A DNA stretch of 61,058 nucleotides, taken from Bacteroidales bacterium. Its GTDB lineage: Bacteria > Bacteroidota > Bacteroidia > Bacteroidales > WCHB1-69. Below, piece after piece: positions 26,001 through 34,365 of this stretch. The number at the start of each line of letters is the position of its first letter. Positions within the stretch are counted from its first letter, which is position 1. The translations under genes and the position numbers were made by a program. The stretch is from assembly GCA_016285145.1 (NCBI GenBank), contig JAEEQE010000013.1, positions 1 through 61,058 on the forward strand, given 5' to 3'. The notes under the pieces were generated by a model. That model searched no databases. It was given only the letters and a program-made list of their open reading frames with translations, and was not told the DNA's origin.

Positions 26001-26468
26001 TTCTATTTCTATATTGATGGGGAACAAAAGGAGAAGAAATCCGGTACAGTAGCCTGGGGCCTTTCTTCATTTCCAGTATCTGCCGGGACCCACACTTATA
26101 AGTTTGTATATGAGAAAGATTATTCTACTGCTAACGGCAGCGATTGCGCTTGGATTGACAATGTGACCCTCCCCGGAGCCGGCACCCTGGTGACGGAGGA
26201 TATGAATGGCAATTCGGGTGTTGATGTCCGGGAAGCCGCACAGGTGCATGTGTTCCCCAACCCGGTCACCAACCGCGTGACCGTTTCCGCTGAAGCTCCG
26301 ATAGACCGTATTATGCTTTATGGCATGGACGGCCGCCTGCTGGGAACCCAGATTGGCGACGGCGATACGCATCAAGTGGATGTACATCAACTTGCTTCGG
26401 GTATCTACCTTCTGAAAATCTGTCTGAAAGACGGTGAAATGGTGAACACTAAAATCATCAAACGGTAA
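23055..26468 (+). CDS. Gingipain-type C25 cysteine peptidase with T9SS sorting domain
   Basis: An exported protein of 1137 residues. Order: signal peptide (MKKIHSLLVCLMLTLIGANA), C25 propeptide to about 230, peptidase C25 catalytic region about 250-620, CARDB/Ig-like modules about 690-910, a cleaved-adhesin/MAM-like jelly roll about 910-1050, and a type A T9SS sorting domain ending MVNTKIIKR. The catalytic dyad is visible as His444 (YTAHGSEDGW) and Cys477 (GNCCVSGKF), 33 residues apart as in RgpB. It probably degrades proteins at the cell surface. Specificity (Arg or Lys) cannot be read. ATG 23055 follows its promoter. The stop overlaps the DUF1599 start by one base. Confidence 0.88.
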   Translation: MKKIHSLLVCLMLTLIGANAQSYQVVENSYQQVKISFETPAIQTQDVKVEQGFYTRLIMDDYIYSQEVGAPQLPVFSRLIEIPLCDSVLVSVTASDYVDMDASELGVNHAVIPVQPSYPKSYRGEKPFVKNADLYARNAFYTQPLVQVEKSGIMRDVCMANITFSPVSYNPVTGKFRIYRHVEVEVSYLNANIPATMEMKARYGSPLFNVAEQTVMNPMPRTRDEFTQTRIKYLIIANSMFANNDNLLAYANWKKRIGYDVVIAYTGDPNVGTTATSIKNYIMTHYNNATADDPAPSFLLFVGDVAQVPAFNTQVSGESHVTDLYYATWTSGDYIPDCYYSRFSAQNVNQLIPQIEKNLMYEQYTMSDPSYLGKAVLIAGTDENWSENYANGQVNYITNNYINTNTSTHTYTTVYAHLYPCTNQAATIRSEIGAGVGWANYTAHGSEDGWYKPEFVNSQVPNMANEGKYGVMIGNCCVSGKFDESTCFGEALLRAANKGAMAYIGASNNSLWYEDFYWAVGLRSNVTPNVSYNASNLGAYDRIFHTHSENHNKWVTTLGGMVMAGNSAVESSTSGSKRYYWEIYHVFGDASIRPYLGIPSTMIVSCQDEMLAGTTSLAVQAPAYAYVALTYQNNVVAAGFADASGNITLSFDPLLVGTYELAVGAQNYVQYFKTISVIVSEGPYVLASQLTPHNNVDPEAGKPLSLDLTLENVGISSASNITVTLSSLTDGVTVPNATYTCNALAPNTPSDVSNAFTVNIPETIKDGDKISLKLIVSWNGGQNERTMMYVVTAPIFQRANLIIKNQNGSNTINPGDLATVTIVCENVGHATLTDAVVSLTSKYSGATVNTSPYSISQLQPGYSCTHAFQVQVGNDVPDGSLIPLYFHKVIANHDKVDTLHMLVGSAIETFETGDFSASAWQNAGANRWIITSNQPFAGSYCARSAQNLSDRQSSEMQITLKAFNDGVVSYYRKVSSESNYDFFYFYIDGEQKEKKSGTVAWGLSSFPVSAGTHTYKFVYEKDYSTANGSDCAWIDNVTLPGAGTLVTEDMNGNSGVDVREAAQVHVFPNPVTNRVTVSAEAPIDRIMLYGMDGRLLGTQIGDGDTHQVDVHQLASGIYLLKICLKDGEMVNTKIIKR

Positions 26469-27037
26469 TGTCGAACACATCGCAACAATACGACGAAATC
26501 ATCCGGCAGTGTCTGGATGTCTTTTCCAAGAAGGCCATTGACTATGGCACGGCTTGGCGCATCCTGCGCACGCCGTCGCTGACGGACCAGATTTACATTA
26601 AGGCTAACCGCATCCGCAGCATCCAGGAGAAGGGCGAGGCCAAAATCGCGGAGGGCATTATTCCCGAATTTGTGGGCATCGTCAACTACTCCGTCATGGC
26701 CCTGATACAGTTGGAAATGGGTGTGGCCGAAAACGCCGATCAGCTCGAAATGGAGCCCAGCAAGGTGGTGGATCTCTACACGAAATTCATCAATCAAGCC
26801 AAAAGCCTGATGATGAACAAAAACCACGATTATGACGAAGCCTGGCGCCAGATGCGCATCAGCTCTTTGGACGACATTATCCTGATGAAAATCTTCCGCA
26901 TCAAGTCCATAGAGGATCATAAAGGCGAGACTCTTGTGTCGGAAGGCCTGGATGCCAACTATTACGACATCATCAATTATGCGATGTTCGCGCTGATTCG
27001 GTTAGTGTTGGAAGAAGAGGATTCAGAAAACAAGTAA
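26468..27037 (+). CDS. DUF1599 domain protein
   Basis: A cytosolic helical protein of 189 residues with two similar halves. The first holds KKAIDYGTAWRILRTPSLTDQIYIKANRIRSI and the second KNHDYDEAWRQMRISSLDDIILMKIFRIKSI. Each half repeats the D-Y-x-A-W and I-K-x-x-R-I-x-S-I pattern of DUF1599. The arrangement of acidic and basic residues is reminiscent of all-alpha NTP pyrophosphatases, but that is inference. Its ATG overlaps the C25 peptidase stop (TAATG). In relatives it usually precedes the MauE/DoxX-like gene, as here. Confidence 0.82.
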   Translation: MSNTSQQYDEIIRQCLDVFSKKAIDYGTAWRILRTPSLTDQIYIKANRIRSIQEKGEAKIAEGIIPEFVGIVNYSVMALIQLEMGVAENADQLEMEPSKVVDLYTKFINQAKSLMMNKNHDYDEAWRQMRISSLDDIILMKIFRIKSIEDHKGETLVSEGLDANYYDIINYAMFALIRLVLEEEDSENK

Positions 27038-27068
27038 CACACATTTTTAAAAATATAAATTCAAAAAA

Positions 27069-28244
27069 ATGAGAAATAAAGAACCGATCTGGTTGAAAAT
27101 CATCCGAATACTGTTAGCTTGCCTATTCTTGTTCTCCAGCTTCACCAAGGCGGTGGATCCGGTGAATTTCGGCATCACGATGAACGACTACTTCGTCTCC
27201 TTCGGCATGGGATTCCTGCACCCGCTGGCTCAGTTTGCGGCCGTGTGTGCCATCCTGTGCGAGTTCGTGCTGGGATGTATGATGCTGTTCCGCATACGGG
27301 TGAATCTGGCGTCGTGGGGCTATCTGCTCTTCATGTCGTTTTTCTTCCTGCTTACCCTTTGGTTAGCTGTCGCGGAGTATCTTGAAGTACACCATATCCA
27401 TGATTTCGGCGTGGTCAAGGACTGCGGATGCTTCGGCCAGGCGGTCAAGATGTCCAACCTGCAGACCTTCCTGAAGAATGTCGTCCTCATCATCCCGACC
27501 ATCATCGTGTTCGTGAACCGCAAGAAGATCCCCGACAGTCGCCTGACCATTCTTGGTCAGTGGATAGCCGTCGCCGTCTTCGCCGCGATTGCCGTGCTGT
27601 TCCAGCTGCACTGCATCCGCCATCTGCCGCTGATCGATTTCACCGATTGGAAAAAAGGCAACGATGTGGTGGCCTTCATTGAACAACCCGCCCAGAAGGA
27701 GGTGATGTTCATTTATCGCAACAAGGTGGACAACACGGAGGTGAAACTCACGCAGGACGAACTGATGAGCCAGAGCGACGATTTCTACGAGAACTACGAT
27801 TATGTGGACCGCATTGACAGCATCATCAAAGATATTGTAAGAGCTAAAATCGATGGTTTCAATATGTTGGATGAAAATGGCGCCGACCATGCCTTCGAGT
27901 TGATCAGTCACGACAACGACCAGCCTCTGTATGTGCTGTATATGCATGATTTGAGCGAGACCAAGGCGAAGGGTGTGGAGAAAGCCAAAAAACTGGCTGC
28001 CGATTGCGCCGCCAAGGATGTTGCTTTTGTGGCGGTGTCCAATTCCTCTCCGGAAGAGATAGCCGCATTTGTAGAAGCTAATGGTCTTGATTTTCCGGTC
28101 TATTACAATCCTATTGACCCGATAAAGGGACCGTTCATGGTGCGCGATGCCGTGCGCTCCAATCCGGGCATCATCCTGTTTGAAAAGGGTGTTGTGAAGG
28201 ATAAATGGGCATGGCGGGATTTTCCGGAGACCTGTGTGAAATAG
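27069..28244 (+). CDS. BT_3928 family membrane protein (MauE/DoxX-like, thioredoxin-like C terminus)
   Basis: A protein of 391 residues. Residues 1-190 hold four or five membrane segments and the MauE/DoxX motif VKDCGCFGQAVKM, whose vicinal cysteines could pass electrons. Residues 280-391 form a periplasmic thioredoxin-like domain (YVLYMHDLSETKAKGVEKAK, then FPVYYN and a PGIILFEKG strand) lacking a CxxC pair. By family analogy it may deliver reducing equivalents across the inner membrane. The job is unproven. It lies 31 bases after DUF1599 and 24 before prmC, probably one transcript. Confidence 0.8.
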   Translation: MRNKEPIWLKIIRILLACLFLFSSFTKAVDPVNFGITMNDYFVSFGMGFLHPLAQFAAVCAILCEFVLGCMMLFRIRVNLASWGYLLFMSFFFLLTLWLAVAEYLEVHHIHDFGVVKDCGCFGQAVKMSNLQTFLKNVVLIIPTIIVFVNRKKIPDSRLTILGQWIAVAVFAAIAVLFQLHCIRHLPLIDFTDWKKGNDVVAFIEQPAQKEVMFIYRNKVDNTEVKLTQDELMSQSDDFYENYDYVDRIDSIIKDIVRAKIDGFNMLDENGADHAFELISHDNDQPLYVLYMHDLSETKAKGVEKAKKLAADCAAKDVAFVAVSNSSPEEIAAFVEANGLDFPVYYNPIDPIKGPFMVRDAVRSNPGIILFEKGVVKDKWAWRDFPETCVK

Positions 28245-28268
28245 CAGCACACCACATCTCTTTTTATC

Positions 28269-29132
28269 ATGCTGGTTCGCGAGTTTGCGGATACGATGAA
28301 GCAAAGCCTCCTTCTGTTGTATGATGAGCGGGAGGCTTTGGCTATTGTGCGGTCGTATCTGTCACAGCGTCTGCATGTTGCTCCCTATCAGCTGGCTTTG
28401 ATGGGAAATGATCCGTTGCCGGAGGCGCTGCAAAAGCTGTTTTCACAGGATTTGGAGCAGTTGAAGAATGCCAGTCCGCTGCAATATGTGTTGGGCGAGA
28501 CGGAGTTTTACGGATGCAGGATTGCTGTGAATCCTTCCGTCCTGATTCCCCGCCCGGAGACGGAGGAGTTAGTGGCGTTGGCGGTGGAACAGGCCAAGAT
28601 ACGGGAGGAAGGTGTGTCTCTCAATGTTTGGGATGTGGGCACGGGTAGCGGCTGCATTGCGGTGGCGCTGGCCAAACGGCTTCCCCAGGCGCGGGTTTTC
28701 GCCTCCGATGTGTCGGAAGCGGCGTTGCATACGGCCCGGACCAATGCCGAAGACAACAGTGTGCAGGTCAAATTCGCCTGCCATGACATGACGGATGCGG
28801 AAAAACTTCCATTCGGCGAGTGCCGTTTTGACATAATAGTGAGCAATCCGCCCTATATCCCCGAATCCGGGCGTGCACAGATGCATGGCAATGTGTTGGA
28901 TTTCGAGCCGCACGGGGCCTTGTTCGTTCCGGACGACGACCCGCTGGTGTTTTACCGGGCGTTGGCTGTCCTCGGGTGCAAATGCCTGAAGCGAGAGGGC
29001 GTTATACTTGCGGAGACGTATGAGGATTTCCATCCGCAACTGGAGAAAATGTTCTCGGAAATGGGTTATGGACGTTTCCAATCCTTGTGCGACATCAATG
29101 GGCGGAAGAGGATGGTGTTGGCGGCGAGGTGA
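28269..29132 (+). CDS. prmC: Peptide chain release factor N5-glutamine methyltransferase
   Basis: A protein of 287 residues with an N-terminal helical substrate-binding domain (PLQYVLGETEFYG), the substrate loop LIPRPETEELV, the S-adenosylmethionine loop VWDVGTGSGCIAVALAKRLP and the catalytic NPPY (IVSNPPYIPES). It methylates the GGQ glutamine of release factors RF1 and RF2. Length and motifs are complete. It ends the DUF1599 / BT_3928 / prmC run. Confidence 0.93.
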   Translation: MLVREFADTMKQSLLLLYDEREALAIVRSYLSQRLHVAPYQLALMGNDPLPEALQKLFSQDLEQLKNASPLQYVLGETEFYGCRIAVNPSVLIPRPETEELVALAVEQAKIREEGVSLNVWDVGTGSGCIAVALAKRLPQARVFASDVSEAALHTARTNAEDNSVQVKFACHDMTDAEKLPFGECRFDIIVSNPPYIPESGRAQMHGNVLDFEPHGALFVPDDDPLVFYRALAVLGCKCLKREGVILAETYEDFHPQLEKMFSEMGYGRFQSLCDINGRKRMVLAAR

Positions 29133-29215
29133 TTTTCGGTTTGCGATTTTCGATTTACGGTTAACGATTGGCCGTTGGCTTTTGTGGACTGTACCCTGAC
29201 TACTGTTTACTGACC
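29133..29215. repeat. Short-word degenerate filler
   Basis: Words such as TTTGCGATTTTCGATTTACGG and variants follow directly on the prmC stop. The style matches the fillers elsewhere in the window. No coding signal. Confidence 0.5.
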
Positions 29216-29224
29216 ACTGTACAG

Positions 29225-29315
29225 GGTAGAAACGGGGCCTTCGCACACACCATCGCGGCGCGGCAGGCGCGTGCCACGGAGAGAAGGTTTGCACGCCGCG
29301 AAACGGAAATGATAA
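29225..29315 (-). repeat. Dispersed GC-rich repeat, copy B (inverted, partial)
   Basis: Contains TAGAAACG, the ATCGCGGCGCGGCAGGCGCG core and GTGCCACGGAGA, then GCCGCGAAACG, in the reverse orientation to copy A. Part of the right arm is missing. Confidence 0.65.
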
Positions 29316-29384
29316 CCGATGACGGGGGAATAACAACGTTTTTCATCAAAATAAATCTTTTTGGGGAAGCAATCGGATATTTTG

Positions 29385-29392
29385 TATTTTTG
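29385..29392 (+). promoter_or_regulatory. Promoter of the islet gene at 29.4 kb
   Basis: TATTTTTG then CCC, 32 bases before ATG 29425. Confidence 0.55.
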
Positions 29393-29424
29393 CCCTCGTA
29401 AAGGATTACCGTTTTTATTAAGCA

Positions 29425-30051
29425 ATGGGGAAAGAGACATTTATTGTTAGCATCTTGGTACTAATGCTGTGTTTGCAATCATTACAAGCCCAATTCTCTT
29501 GGCAATCAATAGAGCGAGAACTCGGGCTTTGCGAGGTGGATTCCCTTATTATATCCAATCCCCAATATTACTCGTTGTTAGATACGATTGAGCACCATTG
29601 GTCAGAATGTGAAATCGATAAAAAACCTTGCTATGCTGTCATTCAGTTTGTGGACACCAATCGCCTCTTGGTTTCAGTAAAACAGCTGGTTGAGATTTGG
29701 GGGCTGGCGACAAAATGCTATTTGAATATGATTTATGGAGCATTTTATTACCAAAGCCACCCATATTTTGTTCTTACAGCGAATAAGCCATTGATTAATC
29801 AGGATGCAATAGAAAAGTCAACAACATTTATTCCCCCATATTTTTCATCCCAAATATATGACAGTTTGAGATTTGTTAGTAATTTTCTTGTCAGAAAAGA
29901 AAATAAAGAGGAGTTTTTATCGTATCCACCGTCTCCATTTGATCATGAATGGGATGGGGAAAGATACGATGATCTTGAACTGGAATTGATTTTAACGGAT
30001 GATAAAATTGTTTGTAGGGAATTGGAGGGCTGTTTGAAGATAGTACGATAA
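29425..30051 (+). CDS. Exported protein of unknown function, possible orphan immunity protein
   Basis: A protein of 208 residues with a signal peptide (about 1-22, ending SLQAQFSW) and no family I recognise. It is aromatic-rich and contains YAVIQFVDTNRLLVSVK and a run of acidic residues (ERYDDLELELILTDD). Base composition is AT-rich against prmC and rnfB. It resembles the exported partners of the RHS genes at 44-48 kb in size, signal peptide and composition, not in detectable motif. It is flanked by inverted copies of the dispersed repeat (29225-29315 and 30090-30150), which suggests a transferred islet. Confidence 0.55.
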   Translation: MGKETFIVSILVLMLCLQSLQAQFSWQSIERELGLCEVDSLIISNPQYYSLLDTIEHHWSECEIDKKPCYAVIQFVDTNRLLVSVKQLVEIWGLATKCYLNMIYGAFYYQSHPYFVLTANKPLINQDAIEKSTTFIPPYFSSQIYDSLRFVSNFLVRKENKEEFLSYPPSPFDHEWDGERYDDLELELILTDDKIVCRELEGCLKIVR

Positions 30052-30089
30052 AAATGAACGCTGTTTCTACCAAGCTTTCGTCCCTGTTG

Positions 30090-30150
30090 GGAGGTGGGGG
30101 CATACGGCGGCCCCATTCCTACTGATATGTAACGTCTAACGGCGTTAGAG
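30090..30150 (+). repeat. Dispersed GC-rich repeat, copy C (partial)
   Basis: CGGCGGCCCCATTCC is followed by the conserved end CTGATATGTAACGTCTAACG, in the same orientation as copy A. The middle block is deleted. Confidence 0.55.
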
Positions 30151-30169
30151 ACAGGGACAAAAATTAGAG

Positions 30170-30285
30170 AACTGAGAACCGTAAACCGCAAATCCTAATT
30201 CCCAAATCCCAACCCCCAAAGACTAACCGCCTTAACTCCTTAGTTTCTTAGTTTCTTAACTATAACCCCAACCGCAAATCGACGA
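30170..30285. repeat. Short-word degenerate filler
   Basis: Consists of near-repeats of AACCGCAAATC, CCTAATTCCCAAATCCC and CTTAGTTTCTTAGTTTC. It fills the gap before the rnf promoter. Confidence 0.5.
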
Positions 30286-30322
30286 CTGTGAATTTTTTTT
30301 TGCGTGTTCCATCCTTTTTTAC

Positions 30323-30330
30323 TATCTTTG
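30323..30330 (+). promoter_or_regulatory. Promoter of rnfBC
   Basis: TATCTTTG then CCG. It lies inside the longer possible reading frame of rnfB and therefore favours the GTG start at 30357. Confidence 0.6.
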
Positions 30331-30356
30331 CCGACTGTAATAAAAACTACAACAAA

Positions 30357-31244
30357 GTGGCAACAACAACTATTTTTTATGCGGCGCTCACCATCGGTTT
30401 GATTGGTATAATTGCCGCCGTGATTCTCTATTTTGTATCCAAGATTTTCCATGTGGAGGAGGACCCGCGCATCGATGCGGTGCAGGCCTGTCTGCCCGGT
30501 GCCAACTGCGGCGGCTGCGGCTTTGCCGGCTGCCGTGCCATGGCGGAGGCGATGGTTTCCTCCATGGATCTGAAAATCGCCTACTGTCCCGGAGGCGACT
30601 ATGACAAGATTGGCGAGATCCTGGGCATCAAGGCCGAAGCCCGCGACCCGCAGGTGTGCGTGGTGCGCTGCAACGGCACGTGCGAGAACGCCCCCTCCAA
30701 GGTGCATTACGATTCTGCGATGACGTGCGCCTTCGCCAACTCGCTCTATGCGGGCGAGAGTGCTTGTCCGTTCGGGTGCCTTGGCTGTGGCGACTGTGTG
30801 GCGGCATGCTCCTTCGATGCCATCCATATCAACCCGGAGACGCATCTCCCCGAGGTGGATGAAGACAAGTGCGTGGGCTGTAAGGCTTGTGCAAAGGCTT
30901 GTCCGCGCGGTGTGCTCGAAATCCGCAACAAGGGCAAGAACAACCGCCGCGTGTATGTGGCCTGCAACAACAAGGAGAAGGGCGCCGTGGCACGCAAGAA
31001 CTGCACCGCCGCCTGTATCGGCTGCGGCAAATGCGCCAAAACCTGTCCGTTTGAGGCCATCACGGTGACTGACAACCTCGCCTATATCGACTATCTGAAG
31101 TGCAAGGCCTGCCGCAAGTGTGTGGCCGAATGCCCGACAGGTGCCATCCACGCCGTGAACTTCCCCGAGAAGAAAGCTCCGGTGGCTGTGGAAACCCCTG
31201 CAACCGAAACAGCTAACACCAATGCCAATCCTGTAGAATCATAA
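30357..31244 (+). CDS. rnfB: Rnf electron transport complex subunit B
   Basis: A protein of 295 residues: an N-terminal membrane anchor (FYAALTIGLIGIIAAVILYF), the PF04060 FeS domain (CLPGANCGGCGFAGC), then several [4Fe-4S] ferredoxin motifs (CPFGCLGCGDCVAAC, CVGCKACAKACP, CIGCGKCAKTCP and CKACRKCVAECP). The Rnf complex passes electrons from ferredoxin to NAD and pumps Na+ or H+. GTG 30357 is chosen since no ATG precedes the anchor and the promoter excludes the longer GTG frame at 30288. It is followed by rnfC after 4 bases. Confidence 0.92.
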   Translation: MATTTIFYAALTIGLIGIIAAVILYFVSKIFHVEEDPRIDAVQACLPGANCGGCGFAGCRAMAEAMVSSMDLKIAYCPGGDYDKIGEILGIKAEARDPQVCVVRCNGTCENAPSKVHYDSAMTCAFANSLYAGESACPFGCLGCGDCVAACSFDAIHINPETHLPEVDEDKCVGCKACAKACPRGVLEIRNKGKNNRRVYVACNNKEKGAVARKNCTAACIGCGKCAKTCPFEAITVTDNLAYIDYLKCKACRKCVAECPTGAIHAVNFPEKKAPVAVETPATETANTNANPVES

Positions 31245-31248
31245 AATT

Positions 31249-32670
31249 ATGAACGATAGAATACCCCAACTGGCCGGCGAACTGGCCACCGAAATCACGA
31301 AAGAACTGAAATCGGATATCAAGAAATTAGGCCGTAAGACTTTCCGTCTGGGCGGCGTGCACCCAGAAGCCAACAAGTTCGCCCATGCGGCAGACGTGGA
31401 GACCTTCCCGTTGCCCGATCAGGCAGTGGTCTATATGACGCAGCATCTCGGCGCCCCCGCCACCCCCATCGTGAAAAAGGGTGACAAGGTAAAGGTGGGC
31501 CAACTTATCGGCGAGGCTCAAACCTTCATGTGCGCCAATATCCATGCCCCCATCTCCGGCACTGTCAACCGCATTGACATGATCGCCGACATCTCCGGTT
31601 ACAAAAAACCGGCTATTGTCATCGACCGCGAAGGCGACGAATGGGACGAGAGCATTGACACCACGCCCGACATTATCCGCGACATCAAACTCAGTAAGGA
31701 GGAGATCATTGCCCGCATGAAGTCCTGCGGTATCGTGGGATTGGGCGGCGCCTGTTTCCCCACGCACATCAAATACATGCTCAAACCAGAGCAGAAATGC
31801 GAGTACCTCATCGTCAACGCTGCTGAATGCGAGCCCTATATCTCCACAGATAACCGTGTGATTCTGGAACGTACAGAACAGTGCATGATTGGCATTGAGG
31901 CCGCCCTTATCGCATCGGGAGCCTCTAAAGCTGTGATCGGCATTGAGAACAACAAACCGGAAGCTATTGCCGCTCTTGTGGAAATGGCGAAAAAATTCAC
32001 CAATATAGAGGTTCAGCCCTTGGAGATGAAATATCCTCAGGGTGCTGAAAAACAGTTGATTAAGGCTATTACGGGTCGGAGTGTGCCCAACGGCGCGCTT
32101 CCCATTTCCGTGGGTTGTATTGTGAACAATATCACCACGATGTATGTCTTGTATCAGGCTGTGCAGAAAAACAAGCCTATCGTGCAGGCCTACACCACCG
32201 TTTCCGGCAAATCCATTCCAAAGGAGCAGTGCAAGATTTTCCGTTTGCGTCTTGGAACCTCTATTCGTGATGTGCTGAACGCCGTAGGCATTCCCGAAGA
32301 TACGGGCAAGATCATCTCAGGCGGCCCGATGATGGGCAAGGCCATTGCTAATTTGGATGCCTACATCGCCAAGGGTATGGGCAGCCTGCTGTTCATGAAT
32401 GAGAAGGAAAGTGTGCGTGGTGAGACGCGTCCGTGCCTCCGCTGCGGCAAGTGTGTGAGCGCATGCCCGATGGGTCTGCAGCCCTATATGCTGCACGCCT
32501 TCTCCGATCTGAAACGCTATGAGGACTGCGAGCGTTACGGCATTATGAATTGCATCGAATGCGGTTGCTGCTCGTTCTCATGCCCGTCGTTCCGCCCGCT
32601 GGTGGACATGATCCGCGTGGGCAAGGCCAAAACCGGTGCCATGATCCGCGCCCGCAATGCGGCCAAATAG
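31249..32670 (+). CDS. rnfC: Rnf electron transport complex subunit C
   Basis: A protein of 473 residues with the RnfC N-terminal barrel (TFRLGGVHPEANK, APISGTVNRID), the NADH/FMN region (GIVGLGGACFPTHIKYM, VNAAECEPYISTD), a SLBB-like region and two [4Fe-4S] motifs near 395-445 (CLRCGKCVSACP, CIECGCCSFSCP). It is the NADH-binding arm of the complex. Relatives continue with rnfD, G, E and A. Here the next gene is a YfcC carrier, so the four membrane subunits must be elsewhere or missing. Confidence 0.93.
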   Translation: MNDRIPQLAGELATEITKELKSDIKKLGRKTFRLGGVHPEANKFAHAADVETFPLPDQAVVYMTQHLGAPATPIVKKGDKVKVGQLIGEAQTFMCANIHAPISGTVNRIDMIADISGYKKPAIVIDREGDEWDESIDTTPDIIRDIKLSKEEIIARMKSCGIVGLGGACFPTHIKYMLKPEQKCEYLIVNAAECEPYISTDNRVILERTEQCMIGIEAALIASGASKAVIGIENNKPEAIAALVEMAKKFTNIEVQPLEMKYPQGAEKQLIKAITGRSVPNGALPISVGCIVNNITTMYVLYQAVQKNKPIVQAYTTVSGKSIPKEQCKIFRLRLGTSIRDVLNAVGIPEDTGKIISGGPMMGKAIANLDAYIAKGMGSLLFMNEKESVRGETRPCLRCGKCVSACPMGLQPYMLHAFSDLKRYEDCERYGIMNCIECGCCSFSCPSFRPLVDMIRVGKAKTGAMIRARNAAK

Positions 32671-32719
32671 AGCATTATAGCCCCACTCCTGTTGATTCTT
32701 CTTTGATTTTTATTCTTTT

Positions 32720-34327
32720 ATGACAAAACCCAAATTCAAAATCCCGCACACCTTCACGATTGTGTTCTCCATCATCGTGGTGTGCGCGGTTCTCACGTGG
32801 ATTATCCCCGGTGGCGAGTTTGAACGGCAGACCGTCATGGTGGACGGTCACGCGCGCAATGTGGTGGTGAGCGATTCGTACCATCATGTGCAGAACCAGC
32901 CCCAAACTTGGCAGGTGTTCACCGCCTTTTTCAAAGGCTTTGAGCGTACCGCCAATATCATCGTGTTCATCCTGATGATTGGTGGCGCGTTCTGGATCAT
33001 GAACGAGACCAATGCCATCAACAAAGGCATCTATCTTTTCTTGGACAGGACGCAGAAAATGCAGAAACACAAGTTCTTCCGTGCTGTCGGGGTGAATAAT
33101 CTCCTGATTATTGCCATCATGTTGATGTTCAGCCTCTTTGGTTCGGTGTTCGGCATGAGTGAGGAGACCATTGCCTTTATTGTCATTTTTGTGCCGTTGG
33201 CTATCTCCATGGGTTACGACTCTATTACGGGTGTGCTGATGTGCTATGTGGCCGCGCATGTGGGTTTTGCGGGCGCCATGCTCAATCCTTTCACCATCGG
33301 CATTGCGCAGGGCTTGTCTGGCTTGCCCACCTTCTCCGGCATCGGATACCGCCTCTTCTGTTGGATTCTGCTAACTGTAGTGGCTATCGTTTTTACTTTG
33401 ATATACGCTGATTGGGTGAAAAAAAATCCGCAGAAATCCATCATGTACGGGTTGGACCAGTATTGGCGCGACAAGACCGACGAGGTGAGCACCGACCAGT
33501 CGGTTACCAAGTCGTCGCTCTCCACGTGGATTGTGTATGCCCTTGTGGCTGCCGTGCTGGTTTTCTGCGCCGTAAAAATGCCCCGAACCGACATCACGGT
33601 GGGCATGGGTACGCGCTCGGTGATTCTGTTCCCCGTCATTGCTGCTTGCTACGTCATATTGGGCTTCTTTGCTGTCCGCAAGTCGGTGCACCATTACATC
33701 TTGGTTTTGCTGTTGCTCACCATTGTCTCTTTAGTGACGGGTGTGTTGGGCTACGGCTGGTATGTGATGGAGATTGCAGGACTCTTTTTTGCCATGGGCA
33801 TTGCCGCCGGCTTCGCGTTCAACCTGAAGTTGGACCGCATCGTGCGACTGTTTTTGGAGGGCTGCAAGGATATCATGGTGGCCGCTTTGGTGGTGGGACT
33901 TGCCGGCGGCATCATTGTGGTTTTGGAAGACGGTAAGATAATAGATACGATATTATATGCCATCTCGCAGGGTTTCGGCGACGCGGGACGAATTGGTACC
34001 ACTGGAGTGATGTATGTGGTTCAGAATCTGCTCAATCTGATTATCCCGTCCGGCTCTGCCAAGGCCGCACTTACCATCCCGATGATGGCCGAATGGTCGG
34101 ATTTGATGGGCGTGTCGCGTCAACTTACGGTGTTGGCCTTCCAGTTCGGCGACGGATTCACCAATATGATTACGCCTACCTCCGGCGTGCTGATTGGTGT
34201 GTTGGGTGTGGCCCGGATTCCGTATGCCAAGTGGTTCAAGTTCGTCTGGAAATTCCTGCTCGCCCTCATCATCCTCGGCTTCTTACTGTTACTGCCGCCG
34301 CTGTTTATGCCGTTCGCAGGATTCTGA
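32720..34327 (+). CDS. YfcC family membrane carrier (DcuC-type)
   Basis: An integral membrane protein of 535 residues with about twelve hydrophobic segments. It opens with a basic KPKFKIPHTFTIVFSIIV and contains the family blocks LTWIIPGGEFER, GSVFGMSEETIAF, and LNLIIPSGSAKAALTIPMMA. The last block is typical of PF03606 carriers. The family moves C4-dicarboxylates or basic amino acids; the solute cannot be told. It follows rnfC by 49 bases on the same strand and might share the Na+ or H+ gradient Rnf makes, but that is only an inference from position. Confidence 0.85.
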   Translation: MTKPKFKIPHTFTIVFSIIVVCAVLTWIIPGGEFERQTVMVDGHARNVVVSDSYHHVQNQPQTWQVFTAFFKGFERTANIIVFILMIGGAFWIMNETNAINKGIYLFLDRTQKMQKHKFFRAVGVNNLLIIAIMLMFSLFGSVFGMSEETIAFIVIFVPLAISMGYDSITGVLMCYVAAHVGFAGAMLNPFTIGIAQGLSGLPTFSGIGYRLFCWILLTVVAIVFTLIYADWVKKNPQKSIMYGLDQYWRDKTDEVSTDQSVTKSSLSTWIVYALVAAVLVFCAVKMPRTDITVGMGTRSVILFPVIAACYVILGFFAVRKSVHHYILVLLLLTIVSLVTGVLGYGWYVMEIAGLFFAMGIAAGFAFNLKLDRIVRLFLEGCKDIMVAALVVGLAGGIIVVLEDGKIIDTILYAISQGFGDAGRIGTTGVMYVVQNLLNLIIPSGSAKAALTIPMMAEWSDLMGVSRQLTVLAFQFGDGFTNMITPTSGVLIGVLGVARIPYAKWFKFVWKFLLALIILGFLLLLPPLFMPFAGF

Positions 34328-34365
34328 AAAGAATGCACTCCATTTTACATAATACAACATTTTGC

